A stretch of 64,000 nucleotides of DNA from Candidatus Ruthia magnifica str. Cm (Calyptogena magnifica) (GTDB taxonomy: Bacteria > Pseudomonadota > Gammaproteobacteria > PS1 > Pseudothioglobaceae). Under the pieces are notes generated by a model. It saw only the letters and a list, made by a program, of their open reading frames with translations, was not told the DNA's origin and did no database searches. The position numbers were made by a program, and so were the translations under genes. The stretch is from assembly GCF_000015105.1 (NCBI RefSeq), contig NC_008610.1, positions 620,001-684,000 of the forward strand. The letters are read 5' to 3'. Shown here piece by piece: positions 21,235-31,094 of this stretch; the stretch's first letter is position 1; every line of letters starts with the position of its first letter.

Positions 21235-22485
21235 ATGAAATTTAATCTATTCACTCTAATTTTTTTAATAGCTACTTTTAGCTATGTTATTACTTTGTTG
21301 TGGCTAAATGTTAGACAAAGTAAGGTAGTTATTCAATCATTTGATAAAATACCTAATGAATTTAGAAAAAAAATTACGCTAGAAGAACACCAAAAAGCAG
21401 CTAAATATACACAAGCAAAGCTTAAACTAAATTATTTTGAAATTATATTTTCAACTGCCGTGTTACTACTATGGACACTTGGTGGTGGATTGAATTACTT
21501 AGATAATATTTGGCAAGCGCAAATCAACAATATTTTGTACACAGGTGTGGGTTTTGTAATAAGTTTGATGGTAATAGGCAGTTTGATTGATTTGCCATTT
21601 AGCATATATCGAACTTTTGTATTAGAACAAAAATTTAAGTTTAATCAAACCGATACGAAAACTTTTATCATGGATTTACTTAAAGGCGTACTACTCATGC
21701 TGATTATTGGCTTACCACTGATTTTTGCCATTCTTTATTTAATGAGTGTTATGGGTGAATATTGGTGGATTTATGTTTGGTTGGTTTTCACTGGATTTTT
21801 GCTATTGATATTTTGGCTTTATCCCATTTATATTGCACCCATTTTTAATAAATTCAAGCCACTAGATAATGTTGAGTTAAAAACCAAAATTAACAATCTA
21901 CTTGAACGTACAGGATTTAAAAGTAATGGCGTGTTTGTGATGGACGGATCTAAAAGGTCATCGCATGGTAATGCCTATTTTACAGGTATTGGAAAAAACA
22001 AACGTATTGTATTTTTTGACACACTACTTAAAAGCATGAATGACGATGAAGTTCAAGCAATTCTTGCTCATGAACTGGGGCATTTTCACTATAAGCACAT
22101 AAAAAAGCACATGATTAGTTCATTTACAATTTCCTTGCTTGGTTTGGCCTTTCTTGGTTATTTGATTAATCAAGATTGGTTTTTTCATGGGCTTGGTATT
22201 AGCAATCCATCAAATCATACAGCTCTTATTTTATTTACACTAACTATACCAGTGTTTAGTTTTTTTATTGCACCTGTTAATAATTACCTATCACGAAAAT
22301 ATGAGTTTGAAGCTGATGCTTTTGCTGCTAAACATACCAATGCAGACGATTTAGTATCTTCGCTGGTGAAGTTATATAAAAATAATGCCATAACCCTCAC
22401 GCCAGATTATTTATACTCAACTTTTCATGACTCTCATCCAAGCGCATTAATTCGCATTAATCAGCTCAAGACTTACAAACAATAA
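21235..22485 (+). CDS. M48 family (Ste24/CAAX-type) membrane metallopeptidase
   Basis: 416 residues from the ATG at 21235 (a TTG at 21220 would add five). Several transmembrane helices occupy the N-terminal half, matching the CAAX prenyl protease N-terminal domain. The zinc motif HELGH appears in LAHELGHFHYKH around residue 280, with the third ligand likely in YEFEADAFA. It probably degrades or trims inner-membrane proteins, as inferred for bacterial homologues. Downstream genes on the same strand are a small cytochrome c and rsgA. Confidence 0.88.
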   Translation: MKFNLFTLIFLIATFSYVITLLWLNVRQSKVVIQSFDKIPNEFRKKITLEEHQKAAKYTQAKLKLNYFEIIFSTAVLLLWTLGGGLNYLDNIWQAQINNILYTGVGFVISLMVIGSLIDLPFSIYRTFVLEQKFKFNQTDTKTFIMDLLKGVLLMLIIGLPLIFAILYLMSVMGEYWWIYVWLVFTGFLLLIFWLYPIYIAPIFNKFKPLDNVELKTKINNLLERTGFKSNGVFVMDGSKRSSHGNAYFTGIGKNKRIVFFDTLLKSMNDDEVQAILAHELGHFHYKHIKKHMISSFTISLLGLAFLGYLINQDWFFHGLGISNPSNHTALILFTLTIPVFSFFIAPVNNYLSRKYEFEADAFAAKHTNADDLVSSLVKLYKNNAITLTPDYLYSTFHDSHPSALIRINQLKTYKQ

Positions 22486-22519
22486 ACGGTATACTTAAAA
22501 TCGATTAGAGGAAGAATCT

Positions 22520-22798
22520 ATGAACCAATTATTGTTAAGCACAATGTTAATTGCATCAAATGGCACACTTGCCAATGAAGAAGGTAGGGAGTTACACAAG
22601 GAATCTTGTATTACCTGTCATATTATTGAACATGACGATACTTTTTACACACGAAATAATTCGCGTTTACACAATCATTTTGAGTTACGTCATCAAGTGA
22701 GAAATTGTGTTAGTGTATTTAGCATTGATTGGTTTCCTGATGAGGAAAAATCAGTTGTGGATCATTTAAACAGTGAATATTATAAGTTCAAAAAATAG
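22520..22798 (+). CDS. Small periplasmic monohaem cytochrome c
   Basis: 92 residues with a cleavable-looking signal peptide (MNQLLLSTMLIASNGTLA) and one haem-binding CITCH motif at about residue 30. The rest (FYTRNNSRLHNHFELRHQVR, DWFPDEEKSVVDHLNSEYYK) resembles a compact family with 'yTR..r....L..qV..C....WF.dE...V..yLN..yYkF'. No methionine follows the haem motif, so the usual Met axial ligand is absent. A GAGGAA ribosome site precedes the ATG. Role likely electron transfer; partner unknown. Confidence 0.8.
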   Translation: MNQLLLSTMLIASNGTLANEEGRELHKESCITCHIIEHDDTFYTRNNSRLHNHFELRHQVRNCVSVFSIDWFPDEEKSVVDHLNSEYYKFKK

Positions 22799-22816
22799 TA
22801 CACAACTTTACCTCTA

Positions 22817-23773
22817 ATGCACCATCAAAAGTGGCGACTTAAAAAAACTCAAGTTGAACGTATTGCTAGAACAAATAAAGCCTCAAATAATTTTGAAGAA
22901 TTACCCGTTAATACTAATAAAAAACAAACAGGCTTGGTCATTACTCGTTATGGACAACGTTTATTAGTTAAAGCAAACTCAGGTGAGTTATATCAATGCA
23001 CTGCTAGGCGAAATATTGACTTATCTATTGCTGGTGATCAAGTTATCTTTCAAATAACGCAGTCCAATCAAGGTATTGTCACCGCCCTGATTAAGCGTCA
23101 TAATCAACTTCATCGCGCACATAAACTCATTGCTGCCAATATTGATCAATTATGGTTGGTGGCTGCCATTGAACCGCATTATCAATTTGAATTAATTGAT
23201 CGCTATTTAGTGGTAGCTGAAAATGCAAAATTGCCTATTAATATAGTAGTCAATAAAATTGATCTGGCAAGTGATATGAAAAAAATTAAATTTGATTTTT
23301 CTATGTATGAAAATATCGGCTATTCTGTGAATTATTTAAGTGTTAAAAAACAAATCAATATTAATCAACTTAAAACTCAGCTTAATAAAAAATCTAATAT
23401 TTTTTTAGGTCAATCTGGTGTAGGAAAATCTTCATTAATCAATGAGTTAATACCTAATTTAAATTTAGGTGTTAACGAAATATCTGCTAAAAGCAAACTT
23501 GGTAAGCATACAACAACTAACACCATACTTTATAACATACCTTCAGGTGGTGATTTAATTGACTCTCCAGGCATTCGTGAATTTCAATTAGATGAACTCA
23601 TCAATCAAGAAATTTTAAATGGGTTTAAAGAATTTAAACCGCTCATTAATGCCTGTAAATTTAGAAACTGCGCTCATATCTTTGAACCAAAATGTGCAAT
23701 TAAATTAGCAGTCAAATCAGGCAAAATTCACCAGAAACGTTACCAATCTTACTTGACTCTAGTTTCATCATAA
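22817..23773 (+). CDS. rsgA: Ribosome small subunit-dependent GTPase RsgA
   Basis: A 318-residue GTPase that matures the 30S subunit. The order of motifs is circularly permuted as expected: OB fold first, then NKIDLAS (G4), GQSGVGKSSLINEL (G1) and DSPGIREF (G3). A C-terminal zinc knuckle shows CKFRNCAHIFEPKC. It starts 18 bp after the cytochrome gene. The length is slightly short but complete. Confidence 0.95.
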   Translation: MHHQKWRLKKTQVERIARTNKASNNFEELPVNTNKKQTGLVITRYGQRLLVKANSGELYQCTARRNIDLSIAGDQVIFQITQSNQGIVTALIKRHNQLHRAHKLIAANIDQLWLVAAIEPHYQFELIDRYLVVAENAKLPINIVVNKIDLASDMKKIKFDFSMYENIGYSVNYLSVKKQININQLKTQLNKKSNIFLGQSGVGKSSLINELIPNLNLGVNEISAKSKLGKHTTTNTILYNIPSGGDLIDSPGIREFQLDELINQEILNGFKEFKPLINACKFRNCAHIFEPKCAIKLAVKSGKIHQKRYQSYLTLVSS

Positions 23774-24240
23774 AACAAGATTAATCATTCAAATTTTATC
23801 AAGTAAATCATTATCTAATATTTTACTAACTTGAGTGCGCATATAAACCAAATAATTTTTAGTAAATTTAATAAAGACTGCCAAATCTATTAGTACACTA
23901 TGTCCTGGATGATTATTTTAGATTGTAAGGTTTCAAGCCTATCCTAGGATTTAATTTAGCCAACTCAGAAAGGTATACGTACAGTCTTTTGGTCAGTAGA
24001 AGGGTTTTTAATTCATCTGTGTTAATTATTGACGTAACTGATTCTAACATTTAATTGCCACTAATAATGCCAATATCAGCATGAGTGTCAATCAGTATAA
24101 AAATGCAACTAATTGCTAAAAAAATAACGATACATCATTCCAATTTTTGGATGAAAAAAATATTTATTAGTTATGACAGATAAGAACTCAATATTTTGGA
24201 ATTATCTTTTTTACAAAATAAAGATTGAAGTAGATAGATG
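23774..24240 (-). other. Gene-free interval with eroded coding text
   Basis: No intact frame. The minus strand has protein-like pieces, for example MLESVTSIINTDELKTLLLT with KRLYVYLSELAKLNPRIGLK, and HPGHSVLIDLAVFIKFTKNY, separated by stops. This suggests one decayed gene between rsgA and the DUF423 gene. Family not recognised. Confidence 0.3.
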
Positions 24241-24315
24241 TTATTTTAGTTTGTTAAAAATAAAAGAAAGTCTTACCAGGCTTAGCCAGCCAAGTATCAA
24301 TAGCACACCGCCTAT

Positions 24316-24624
24316 TTATGTAATAAAGAAAAAACCTTGTAGTTTGGTAAAAGTATATAAGTACAAACTACCTGAAAATAACACAATACCTGCTATAAAA
24401 ATCCAAATACTTTGATCGATAGACCTAGACTTAAATGAGACACGCTGCGAATACATAGCTAATATTGCAATCATTAAAGTATGATACATTTGATAAGTTA
24501 TCGCTGTTTGTATGCGTGTAATATCTTCTACTTGCATAATACCCTTTAAAATATGCTCTGACATTGCGTCCATTATCACTACTAAAGCACCACCTAATGC
24601 TATAAATATCCAAAAAAAATTCAT
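24316..24624 (-). CDS. DUF423 family small membrane protein, cut short by a nonsense codon
   Basis: A 102-residue membrane protein. ITYQMYHTLMIAILAMYS and WIFIAGIVLFSGSLYLYTF match DUF423 ('avrYqmyHalall' and 'lagillFSGSLYll'). The frame stops at TAA 24316-24318. Reading through that stop, the same frame continues IGGVLLILGWLSLVRLSFIF to another TAA at 24241, which is the normal last helix of the family. A nonsense mutation has therefore removed the C-terminal helix; the product may be non-functional. Function of the family is unknown. Confidence 0.7.
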   Translation of the reverse strand: MNFFWIFIALGGALVVIMDAMSEHILKGIMQVEDITRIQTAITYQMYHTLMIAILAMYSQRVSFKSRSIDQSIWIFIAGIVLFSGSLYLYTFTKLQGFFFIT

Positions 24625-24639
24625 CAGCTATTTTTCTTA

Positions 24640-25470
24640 TTTATATAAAATATTTATAATTACACGTTTAAATTAAACAGGTTGTCTGTTTGAATTTTAT
24701 TTAAAGAATAAAACAGTATCATCACCATAAATACGCCTCATTTATTGACAGGATAGTTCAAATAGTCATTTTTCTAAAAAGCATATATGTATTGAAGTTG
24801 AGCACGTTGATCATATCAACATAGTAAAAGGCCTATCTAACTCAAATCCAAGCTTGTCAAAATATTCTATCATTTCAGTTAAGGCAATAAAATCATAATG
24901 ATTATTAAAAATTAAGGTGTGGTTTGCATAGAAATTGTCGATAATGTAAATCGTATCTATATTTTTCTTGAATACCGCTTAAATAACATTCAACAAGTAC
25001 GAAAATTAACTCACATTGAGTACAAATAAAATAATCTAAATCTTTGTTCTTAACAATAGTATTTTAAATCAGTTGATTGGCATAAACTGGAATATACACA
25101 TGCTCCATGTGTACAGTTTATCCTTTGGGTCTCTTTATGTTTCAATACTTACACTGAAATGCAATGTTTCGTCTGCCAATTATTTTCTTATTAATGCATT
25201 TAACATGAAACAATAAATGGATTTTCTTGTTCATCTTGAGATTACAACTCCTCCACCTACTATTAAATTATCAATACTTCGCAAGGCTTTCATAGGAATA
25301 TCTTGAACGGCTTTTGGATGATGAATACCATATAATCATATTTCGGCTTTACTGACACCTCTTAAGAGTAACCTATTTTTCATGTCCTCCAGTGCGCCTC
25401 TCTAATCCTAGAATAATGTCACCAAAACCTTGAATAAATGACATACAATAATTTTGAATCCATTTTAAGG
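24640..25470 (-). other. Gene-free interval with eroded coding text
   Basis: No intact gene between the DUF423 gene and tRNA-Lys. The minus strand reads, with stops and shifts, FIQGFGDIILGLERRTGGHE, GIHHPKAVQDIPMKALRSID followed by NLIVGGGVVISR, HVYIPVYANQLI, and IDNFYANHTLIFNNHYDFIA with LTEMIEYFDKLGFELDRPFT. This looks like one or two dead genes. I could not name the family. Confidence 0.35.
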
Positions 25471-25472
25471 CA

Positions 25473-25548
25473 TGGTGGGGCGTGAGCGACTTGAACGCTC
25501 GACCAGCGGATTAAAAGTCCGATGCTCTACCAACTGAGCTAACGCCCC
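25473..25548 (-). tRNA. tRNA-Lys (anticodon TTT)
   Basis: A 76-nt cloverleaf with encoded CCA. The acceptor GGGGCGT pairs with ACGCCCC, the D arm is GCTC/GAGC, the anticodon loop CTTTTAA gives TTT, and the T arm is GAGCG-TTCAAGT-CGCTC. The outermost anticodon-stem pair is a T-C mismatch, otherwise canonical. Confidence 0.96.
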
Positions 25549-25634
25549 TATTTATTTAACGATCTAAAATTTTAACACTTTACGTAAAAAAAATGAAATT
25601 ATACATTAATCACACCTTATGAATTAATCAAAAA

Positions 25635-25913
25635 CTAGGTTTTATTAACGATTTCTTTAAGTAATTTACCAGGCTTAAAAAACGGTACAAACTTCTCACC
25701 TACTTGTGTCCTTTCACTAGTTTTAGGGTTAATACCTTGACGAGGCTTACGATGTTTCTTGTAAAAACCACCAAAACCTCTTATCTCAATACCTTGACCA
25801 GAAACAATACCTTGCGTTAATTCTTGCAAAATTACTTCAACCGCTATTTTGGCATCAATTTTAGACAAATCAGAACTATCTGATAAGTTTAAAATAAGGT
25901 CAGTCTTTTTCAT
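25635..25913 (-). CDS. ihfB: Integration host factor beta subunit
   Basis: A DNA-bending HU/IHF-family protein of about 92 residues from the ATG at 25913 (MKKTDLIL). A longer frame from 25940 adds nine residues that IHF-beta proteins lack. The beta-arm region IEIRGFGGFYKKHRKPRQGI with NPKT, and FVPFFKPGKLLKE at the end, are diagnostic for IhfB. It lies directly downstream of rpsA, the conserved gammaproteobacterial order. Confidence 0.92.
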   Translation of the reverse strand: MKKTDLILNLSDSSDLSKIDAKIAVEVILQELTQGIVSGQGIEIRGFGGFYKKHRKPRQGINPKTSERTQVGEKFVPFFKPGKLLKEIVNKT

Positions 25914-25960
25914 ATATAGGTAAAAACAACCACATATCATTATATAATTGTTTTTAAATA

Positions 25961-27637
25961 CTACTTATTGTCTTTTGCTTCTTTTAGTAAATCACCTAAT
26001 GTAGAACCAGATGCATCAGAAGATTGTTTGTTGTAATTTTCCATTGCTGCTTTTTCTTCAACTGAGTTTTTAGCTTTAATACTGACTGAAATATTACGAG
26101 TCCTTCTGTCAACATTCACAATCGCAACCTCCACTTCTTCGCCAATTTTTAATATCGAGGTTACGTCATCAACACGATTTTCTGAAATTTCACCTGCTTT
26201 CAAATAGCCTGTAATATCTTCACCCAAACTAATGATTGCACCATGTGAATCAACTTCCATAATCACACCCTTAACAATTGAACCTTTTCTATTGGCAGAT
26301 GCGTATTGCATGAAATTATCTTCTAAAAGTTGCTTAATACCTAAAGAAATACGTTCTTTTTCAGCATCAATATTCAAAATAATCACTTCCAATTCTTGTC
26401 CTTTAGAATAACTAGATACCAACTGGTCTGAGGATTGTTTTTCCCATGAAATATCAGCTAAGTGAATCAAACCATCAATACCACCTGGAAGACCAACAAA
26501 TAAGCCAAAGTCAGTGATTGATTTAACACTAACAAGGATTTTGTCACCTTTGTTATGTGTTACCTCAAATGATTCCCAAGGGTTTTCTTGGGCTTGCTTC
26601 ATAGATAATGAGATACGGTGCTTGGACTCTTGAACATCTAATACAACCACTTCAACTTCTTGACCTAATTTAACAATTTTAGAAGGACGGGCATTGGCAT
26701 TTGTCCAATCCATTTCACTCACATGAACTAAGCCTTCAACACCCTCTTCAATACGCACAAATGCACCATAATCTGTTAAGTTAGAAACCGTGCCTGGTAC
26801 TTTCTTGCCGATAGGCAAGCGATCTGAAATATTGTCCCAAGGGCTGGCAGTTAATTGTTTAAGTCCCAATGATACACGTATTTTTTCTTTATCGTAATTA
26901 AGCACTTTAACGATAATTTTATCACCAATTGTTAATTTTTCAGATGGGTGGTTAACACGTTGCCAAGAAATATCTGTAATATGCAACAAACCATCAACAC
27001 CACCAAGATCAATAAATGCACCATAATCTGCAAGATTTTTAACAAGACCTTCGATTTCCTTGCCTTCTTCAAGACCTTCAAGTAGTATTTCTCTATCGGC
27101 AGAGTTGGCTTCTTGTAATACAGCTTTTCTAGAAATCACAATATTGTTTCTAATTTCGTCCATCTTAATAACAGTAGCTTCAATTTCTTGACCTATTAAG
27201 TATGAGAAATCTTTTACTGGGCGTATATCAACTAATGAGCCAGGTAAGAATGCTTTAACTACACCAATATCAACCGTCAAACCACCTTTAACAGCACCAG
27301 TTACAACGCCAGTTACAACTTCCTTAGAATTCATCGCCAATTCAAGTGATTGCCATAATTTAATACGCTTAGCATCTGTATATGACAACAAGGTATTGCC
27401 TAAGCCATCATCAATTGATTTAAGTGCAACTTCGACAATATCGCCCTCCTCAACCTCTAATTCTCCTTGTGGATTTTTAAATTCATCTAGAGAGATAAAA
27501 CCCTCTGATTTAAGTCCAACATTAATAATCGCTTTTTCACGATTAATACTAACAATAGTCCCCATTAAAAGAGAACCAACTTTTACGTTTTGTTGTTCTA
27601 CACTATTTTCAAATAACTCAGCAAATGATTCTGACAT
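25961..27637 (-). CDS. rpsA: 30S ribosomal protein S1
   Basis: 558 residues, the usual length, made of six successive S1 (OB-fold) RNA-binding repeats. Repeats 3-6 show recurring blocks such as DYGAFIDLGGVDGLLHITDI, DYGAFVRIEEGVEGLVHVSE and DFGLFVGLPGGIDGLIHLAD. It binds mRNA leaders and recruits them to the 30S subunit. Upstream is cmk, separated by a hairpin; downstream is ihfB. Confidence 0.97.
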   Translation of the reverse strand: MSESFAELFENSVEQQNVKVGSLLMGTIVSINREKAIINVGLKSEGFISLDEFKNPQGELEVEEGDIVEVALKSIDDGLGNTLLSYTDAKRIKLWQSLELAMNSKEVVTGVVTGAVKGGLTVDIGVVKAFLPGSLVDIRPVKDFSYLIGQEIEATVIKMDEIRNNIVISRKAVLQEANSADREILLEGLEEGKEIEGLVKNLADYGAFIDLGGVDGLLHITDISWQRVNHPSEKLTIGDKIIVKVLNYDKEKIRVSLGLKQLTASPWDNISDRLPIGKKVPGTVSNLTDYGAFVRIEEGVEGLVHVSEMDWTNANARPSKIVKLGQEVEVVVLDVQESKHRISLSMKQAQENPWESFEVTHNKGDKILVSVKSITDFGLFVGLPGGIDGLIHLADISWEKQSSDQLVSSYSKGQELEVIILNIDAEKERISLGIKQLLEDNFMQYASANRKGSIVKGVIMEVDSHGAIISLGEDITGYLKAGEISENRVDDVTSILKIGEEVEVAIVNVDRRTRNISVSIKAKNSVEEKAAMENYNKQSSDASGSTLGDLLKEAKDNK

Positions 27638-27712
27638 ATTATTATTTTGATATTGACCGGTAATTTTTAAGCTATTTACGGTATATACGCTTAATACATT
27701 ATCGGATAAATT

Positions 27713-27740
27713 TATTAAAAAGGCTTAACCGCTTAAGCCT
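27713..27740 (-). terminator. Hairpin with T tract at the cmk 3' end
   Basis: The minus strand reads AGGCTTAAGCGGTTAAGCCT (27740-27721), an 8-bp perfect stem with a four-base loop, followed by TTTTAATAAAT. It straddles the cmk stop codon (27733-27735). This looks like an intrinsic terminator or attenuator between cmk and rpsA. Confidence 0.6.
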
Positions 27741-28410
27741 CAATTAATGCTACCACTTGAGTGATAACCTCATCAATAGATAACTTAGTGGTATCAATGA
27801 TAAGTGCATCTTTTGCAGGTTTAAGTGGAGAGTATTTGCGCAAACTATCATGCTTATCTCTTACTTTCACCTTTGCTAAGATTTGTGAAATTATACCCTT
27901 ACTACCTTGCATTTGCATTTGTCTTAAGCGCCTATTAGCTCGCTCATCAGCACTTGCAGTTAAATATACTTTAAATAGTGCATTAGGAAAAACAGTTGTA
28001 CCCATATCTCTACCATCTGCTACCAGACCTGGAGCTTTGGCAAAGTCTTTTTGCCACTTTAAAAGAGTAGCACGAACCATGCCAATAGAAGCAATTTTTG
28101 AAGCCATCCCTCCTATTTTCTCTGTGCGTAAAATATTAGAAACATCTTTACCATTAAGATAAACACTCACAAGTTCATTACCTAGTTTGGTTTTAAATTC
28201 TAAATCAATGGTTTGTGCAATTTTCTCCAAAGCCTCTTCATTAGAAATATCAATTTTTCTAGCATCAACCGTTAAAGCAAAAGCACGATAAATCGCCCCA
28301 GAATCTAACAAATTCCAGTTTTGTTTTTGTGCTACAATTCTTGCCACAGTACCTTTTCCAACCCCACTTGGGCCGTCAATGGTTAAAATTGGTATTGTAT
28401 TTTGACTCAT
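27733..28410 (-). CDS. cmk: Cytidylate kinase
   Basis: A 225-residue nucleotide kinase that phosphorylates CMP and dCMP. The P-loop is IDGPSGVGKGTVARIVA, followed by LLDSGAIYRAFAL and VADGRDMGTTVFPNA, all typical of Cmk. It precedes rpsA as in most gammaproteobacteria, but aroA, its usual upstream partner, is 29 kb away in this window. Confidence 0.95.
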   Translation of the reverse strand: MSQNTIPILTIDGPSGVGKGTVARIVAQKQNWNLLDSGAIYRAFALTVDARKIDISNEEALEKIAQTIDLEFKTKLGNELVSVYLNGKDVSNILRTEKIGGMASKIASIGMVRATLLKWQKDFAKAPGLVADGRDMGTTVFPNALFKVYLTASADERANRRLRQMQMQGSKGIISQILAKVKVRDKHDSLRKYSPLKPAKDALIIDTTKLSIDEVITQVVALIEA

Positions 28411-28689
28411 TTATCCACACCTCGAAATTCAGACACACTGACGTTTATCAAGTTTTTTATAAAAGTCCTGATTAAGGTCAAAATTAGCACTAATTGCTGT
28501 ACCTATTTAGTAGAATCAACAAATCTTCTGATTTTTTTGACAAATTTTCATTTCGTGAAATGATTGTACGATTACCAACATAGACTAATAAGAATCTTGA
28601 TTCATTTGCTTACACCATTAAGTTCAAACAATTAATATTTTTCATTTTACTTCAGAACTCCAAAAGAACACTTTTTTAGTTGGCTCGTT

Positions 28690-30183
28690 TTACTTACCAA
28701 TTTCGGAGCGCATATGTGGAAACAGAAGTACGTCACGAATTGATGGTGAATTAGTGAATAACATTACTAATCTATCAATGCCAATACCCTCACCTGCTGT
28801 AGGCGGCATGCCATATTCTAGAGCACGAATATAATCAGCGTCATATTGCATGGCTTCATCATCGCTTGCATCTTTTTCTTCAACTTGTTTTTTAAAGCGT
28901 TCAGCTTGATTTTCAGCATCATTTAATTCAGAAAAGCCATTGGCAATTTCACGACCACCAATAAACAATTCAAATCGATCAGTAATAAATGGGTTATCGT
29001 CATTGCACCGTGCTAGTGGTGATACTTCAGTTGGATATTCAGTGATAAAAGTAGGTTGAATGAGCTTTTCTTCAACAGTAGCTTCGAAAATTTCGATTTG
29101 AATTTTGCCCAAGCCCCAATTTTCTTTGACTTGAATACCTAATTTTTCTGCTATTTTTTTAGCGTTGTCCTGATTTAAATTGGTTGCTGTTAGATTTGGG
29201 TTGTATTGTAAAATTGAATCAAACACACTAATACATTCAAATGGCTTTGAAAAATCAAAATCATTACCTTGGTAATGAATATTGGCGCTACCATAGACAT
29301 CAAACGCAATACCGCGGAATAATTTTTCTGTCAAATTCATTAAATCATGATACGTAGCATAGGCTTGGTAAAATTCAATCATGGTGAATTCTGGATTGTG
29401 CCTCGTGGAAAGCCCTTCGTTTCTAAAGTTACGACTAACTTCAAATACCCTGTCCATACCGCCAACAATTAAACGCTTCAAATAAAGCTCAGGTGCAATA
29501 CGTAAATACATAGGCATATCTAATGCATTATGATGAGTCTCGAATGATTTGGCTATTGCGCCACCTGGAATAGTTTGCAACATAGGTGTTTCTACCTCGA
29601 TAAAATCATGATTATTAAAAAAATTACGAATATAGCTAACAATTTGACTACGGCGTTTAAACGTATTGCGTGACGTCTTGTTCATAATCAAATCAACATA
29701 ACGCTGACGATAACGAGTTTCTTGATCGCTCAGTCCATGAAATTTTTCAGGCAACGGGCGCAGTGATTTGGTTAATAATTTAATATCACTAATACGAATT
29801 GATAGTTCACCTACACTGGTTTTGAATAAAACACCTGTAGCACCAACAATATCACCAATATCCAATTTTTTAAACTGCTCATTATAAAAATTTTCTGGCA
29901 ACTCATCACGAGTGATAAAAAGCTGAATTTGTCCACTAGAGTCCTGTACATGGACAAAACTAGCTTTGCCCATCACACGTTTGAGCATCATCCGACCTGC
30001 TATAGATACTTGTACGTTTTTTTGCGCTAACGCTTCTTTAGAAGAACTATCAAATTTTTGAATAATATCTTGCGCTAAATTTTCAGGCTTAAAATTATTA
30101 ACAAATGGATTGCCAGCCTCTCTTAATAAAGCCAATTTTGATTTTCTTTCAATAATTAATTTGTTATTATCTTGGTCGCTCAC
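28690..30183 (-). CDS. lysS: Lysyl-tRNA synthetase (class II)
   Basis: 497 residues. An N-terminal OB-fold anticodon-binding domain ([20 protein letters not shown]) precedes the class II catalytic core: motif 2 in [20 protein letters not shown] and motif 3 in [14 protein letters not shown] near the C terminus. The length is close to E. coli LysS (505). The preceding 438 bp (30184-30621) contain no gene. Confidence 0.96.
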
Positions 30184-30621
30184 TAGGCCTCCTTTTATAT
30201 GTGTTTCTTGTTCTAGTTCTATTTTGTGCCAATACCTTTGCTTTAATGATTAAATCACTTAGTTCATTTTTATTACTCATGATAACATCATAATCAATTT
30301 TATGACGTTATCATCGGCTCGATATTCGTATAAAACAACCTTTAAAATTGTGCAAATATACCCTGACATATTAAAATCACCTTCGTTGTTATGTCGATAT
30401 TATAGGGTTTACATTTAGCACTATTTTTGCAAATAATCTTCAACATCCAACAATATATCTAAATCTTCACTGGTAATAATCATGAGTGATGCTGAACTGT
30501 AAGCAATAAACAATAGATGACACAACTCAATTAAATGACCTTGTGTAATAATATTATTCACTTTTTATGTAATTTCAAACAACGCTATGTTCACAGATTT
30601 TAATAAGCAGTTACTACTGAT
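30184..30621. other. Gene-free interval between lysS and ccmH
   Basis: No intact coding sequence. On the minus strand, the downstream side of ccmH, one frame gives NIITQGHLIELCHLLFIAYS followed by SASLMIITSEDLDILLDVED, then stops. It may be the tail of a dead gene. I see no convincing family, RNA gene or repeat. Confidence 0.3.
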
Positions 30622-31059
30622 TCATTTTAATAAATTTTTAGCCTTAGATGTGTCCACAGTGCTTTTAATACTAGACTTTTTAACCAATAAAGAACGTACC
30701 AAAAAGAACAAGCCTAAAACCAAAAATACAAAAGGTGCAAACCATAATAAATAGGTATTTTTATTAACTGGCGGTTTAAACACGATAAAATCACCATATC
30801 GATCAGTCATAAATTTACGAATATTATCATCGGTATTTTGCTTTAATATTAACTCTCTGACTTTTTCACGTAAATCTTTAGCCAATCCTGCGTTTGAGCT
30901 GCCAATGCTTTGACCCTGACAAACTGGACAGCGAATTTCGTTGATTAATGCTTGATAGCGTTGTTGTTGATTATTAACAAAACTTTTAACTTCAACATTC
31001 TCAGCATGGGCAGGATTAATAAGTTCTAATAGAAACAAAAATTGAATAAAATAACGCAC
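30622..31059 (-). CDS. ccmH: Cytochrome c maturation protein CcmH (CcmH/CycL/NrfF family)
   Basis: 145 residues with a signal peptide (MRYFIQFLFLLELINPAHA), the haem-lyase thiol motif EIRCPVCQGQSI around residue 40, and a C-terminal transmembrane helix (LLWFAPFVFLVLGLFFLVRS). It helps keep apocytochrome CxxCH reduced for haem attachment in the periplasm. It is the short single-domain form; no other ccm gene is in this window, so it is separated from the rest of the pathway or is the last gene of a broken cluster. Confidence 0.9.
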   Translation of the reverse strand: MRYFIQFLFLLELINPAHAENVEVKSFVNNQQQRYQALINEIRCPVCQGQSIGSSNAGLAKDLREKVRELILKQNTDDNIRKFMTDRYGDFIVFKPPVNKNTYLLWFAPFVFLVLGLFFLVRSLLVKKSSIKSTVDTSKAKNLLK

Positions 31060-31094
31060 AATAAAATTGTGTTTTAAATTAATAATTTTAACCT

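Noticed and set aside
24173-24415. 80-codon plus-strand frame
   Set aside because: Antisense to the DUF423 gene and its lost C terminus.
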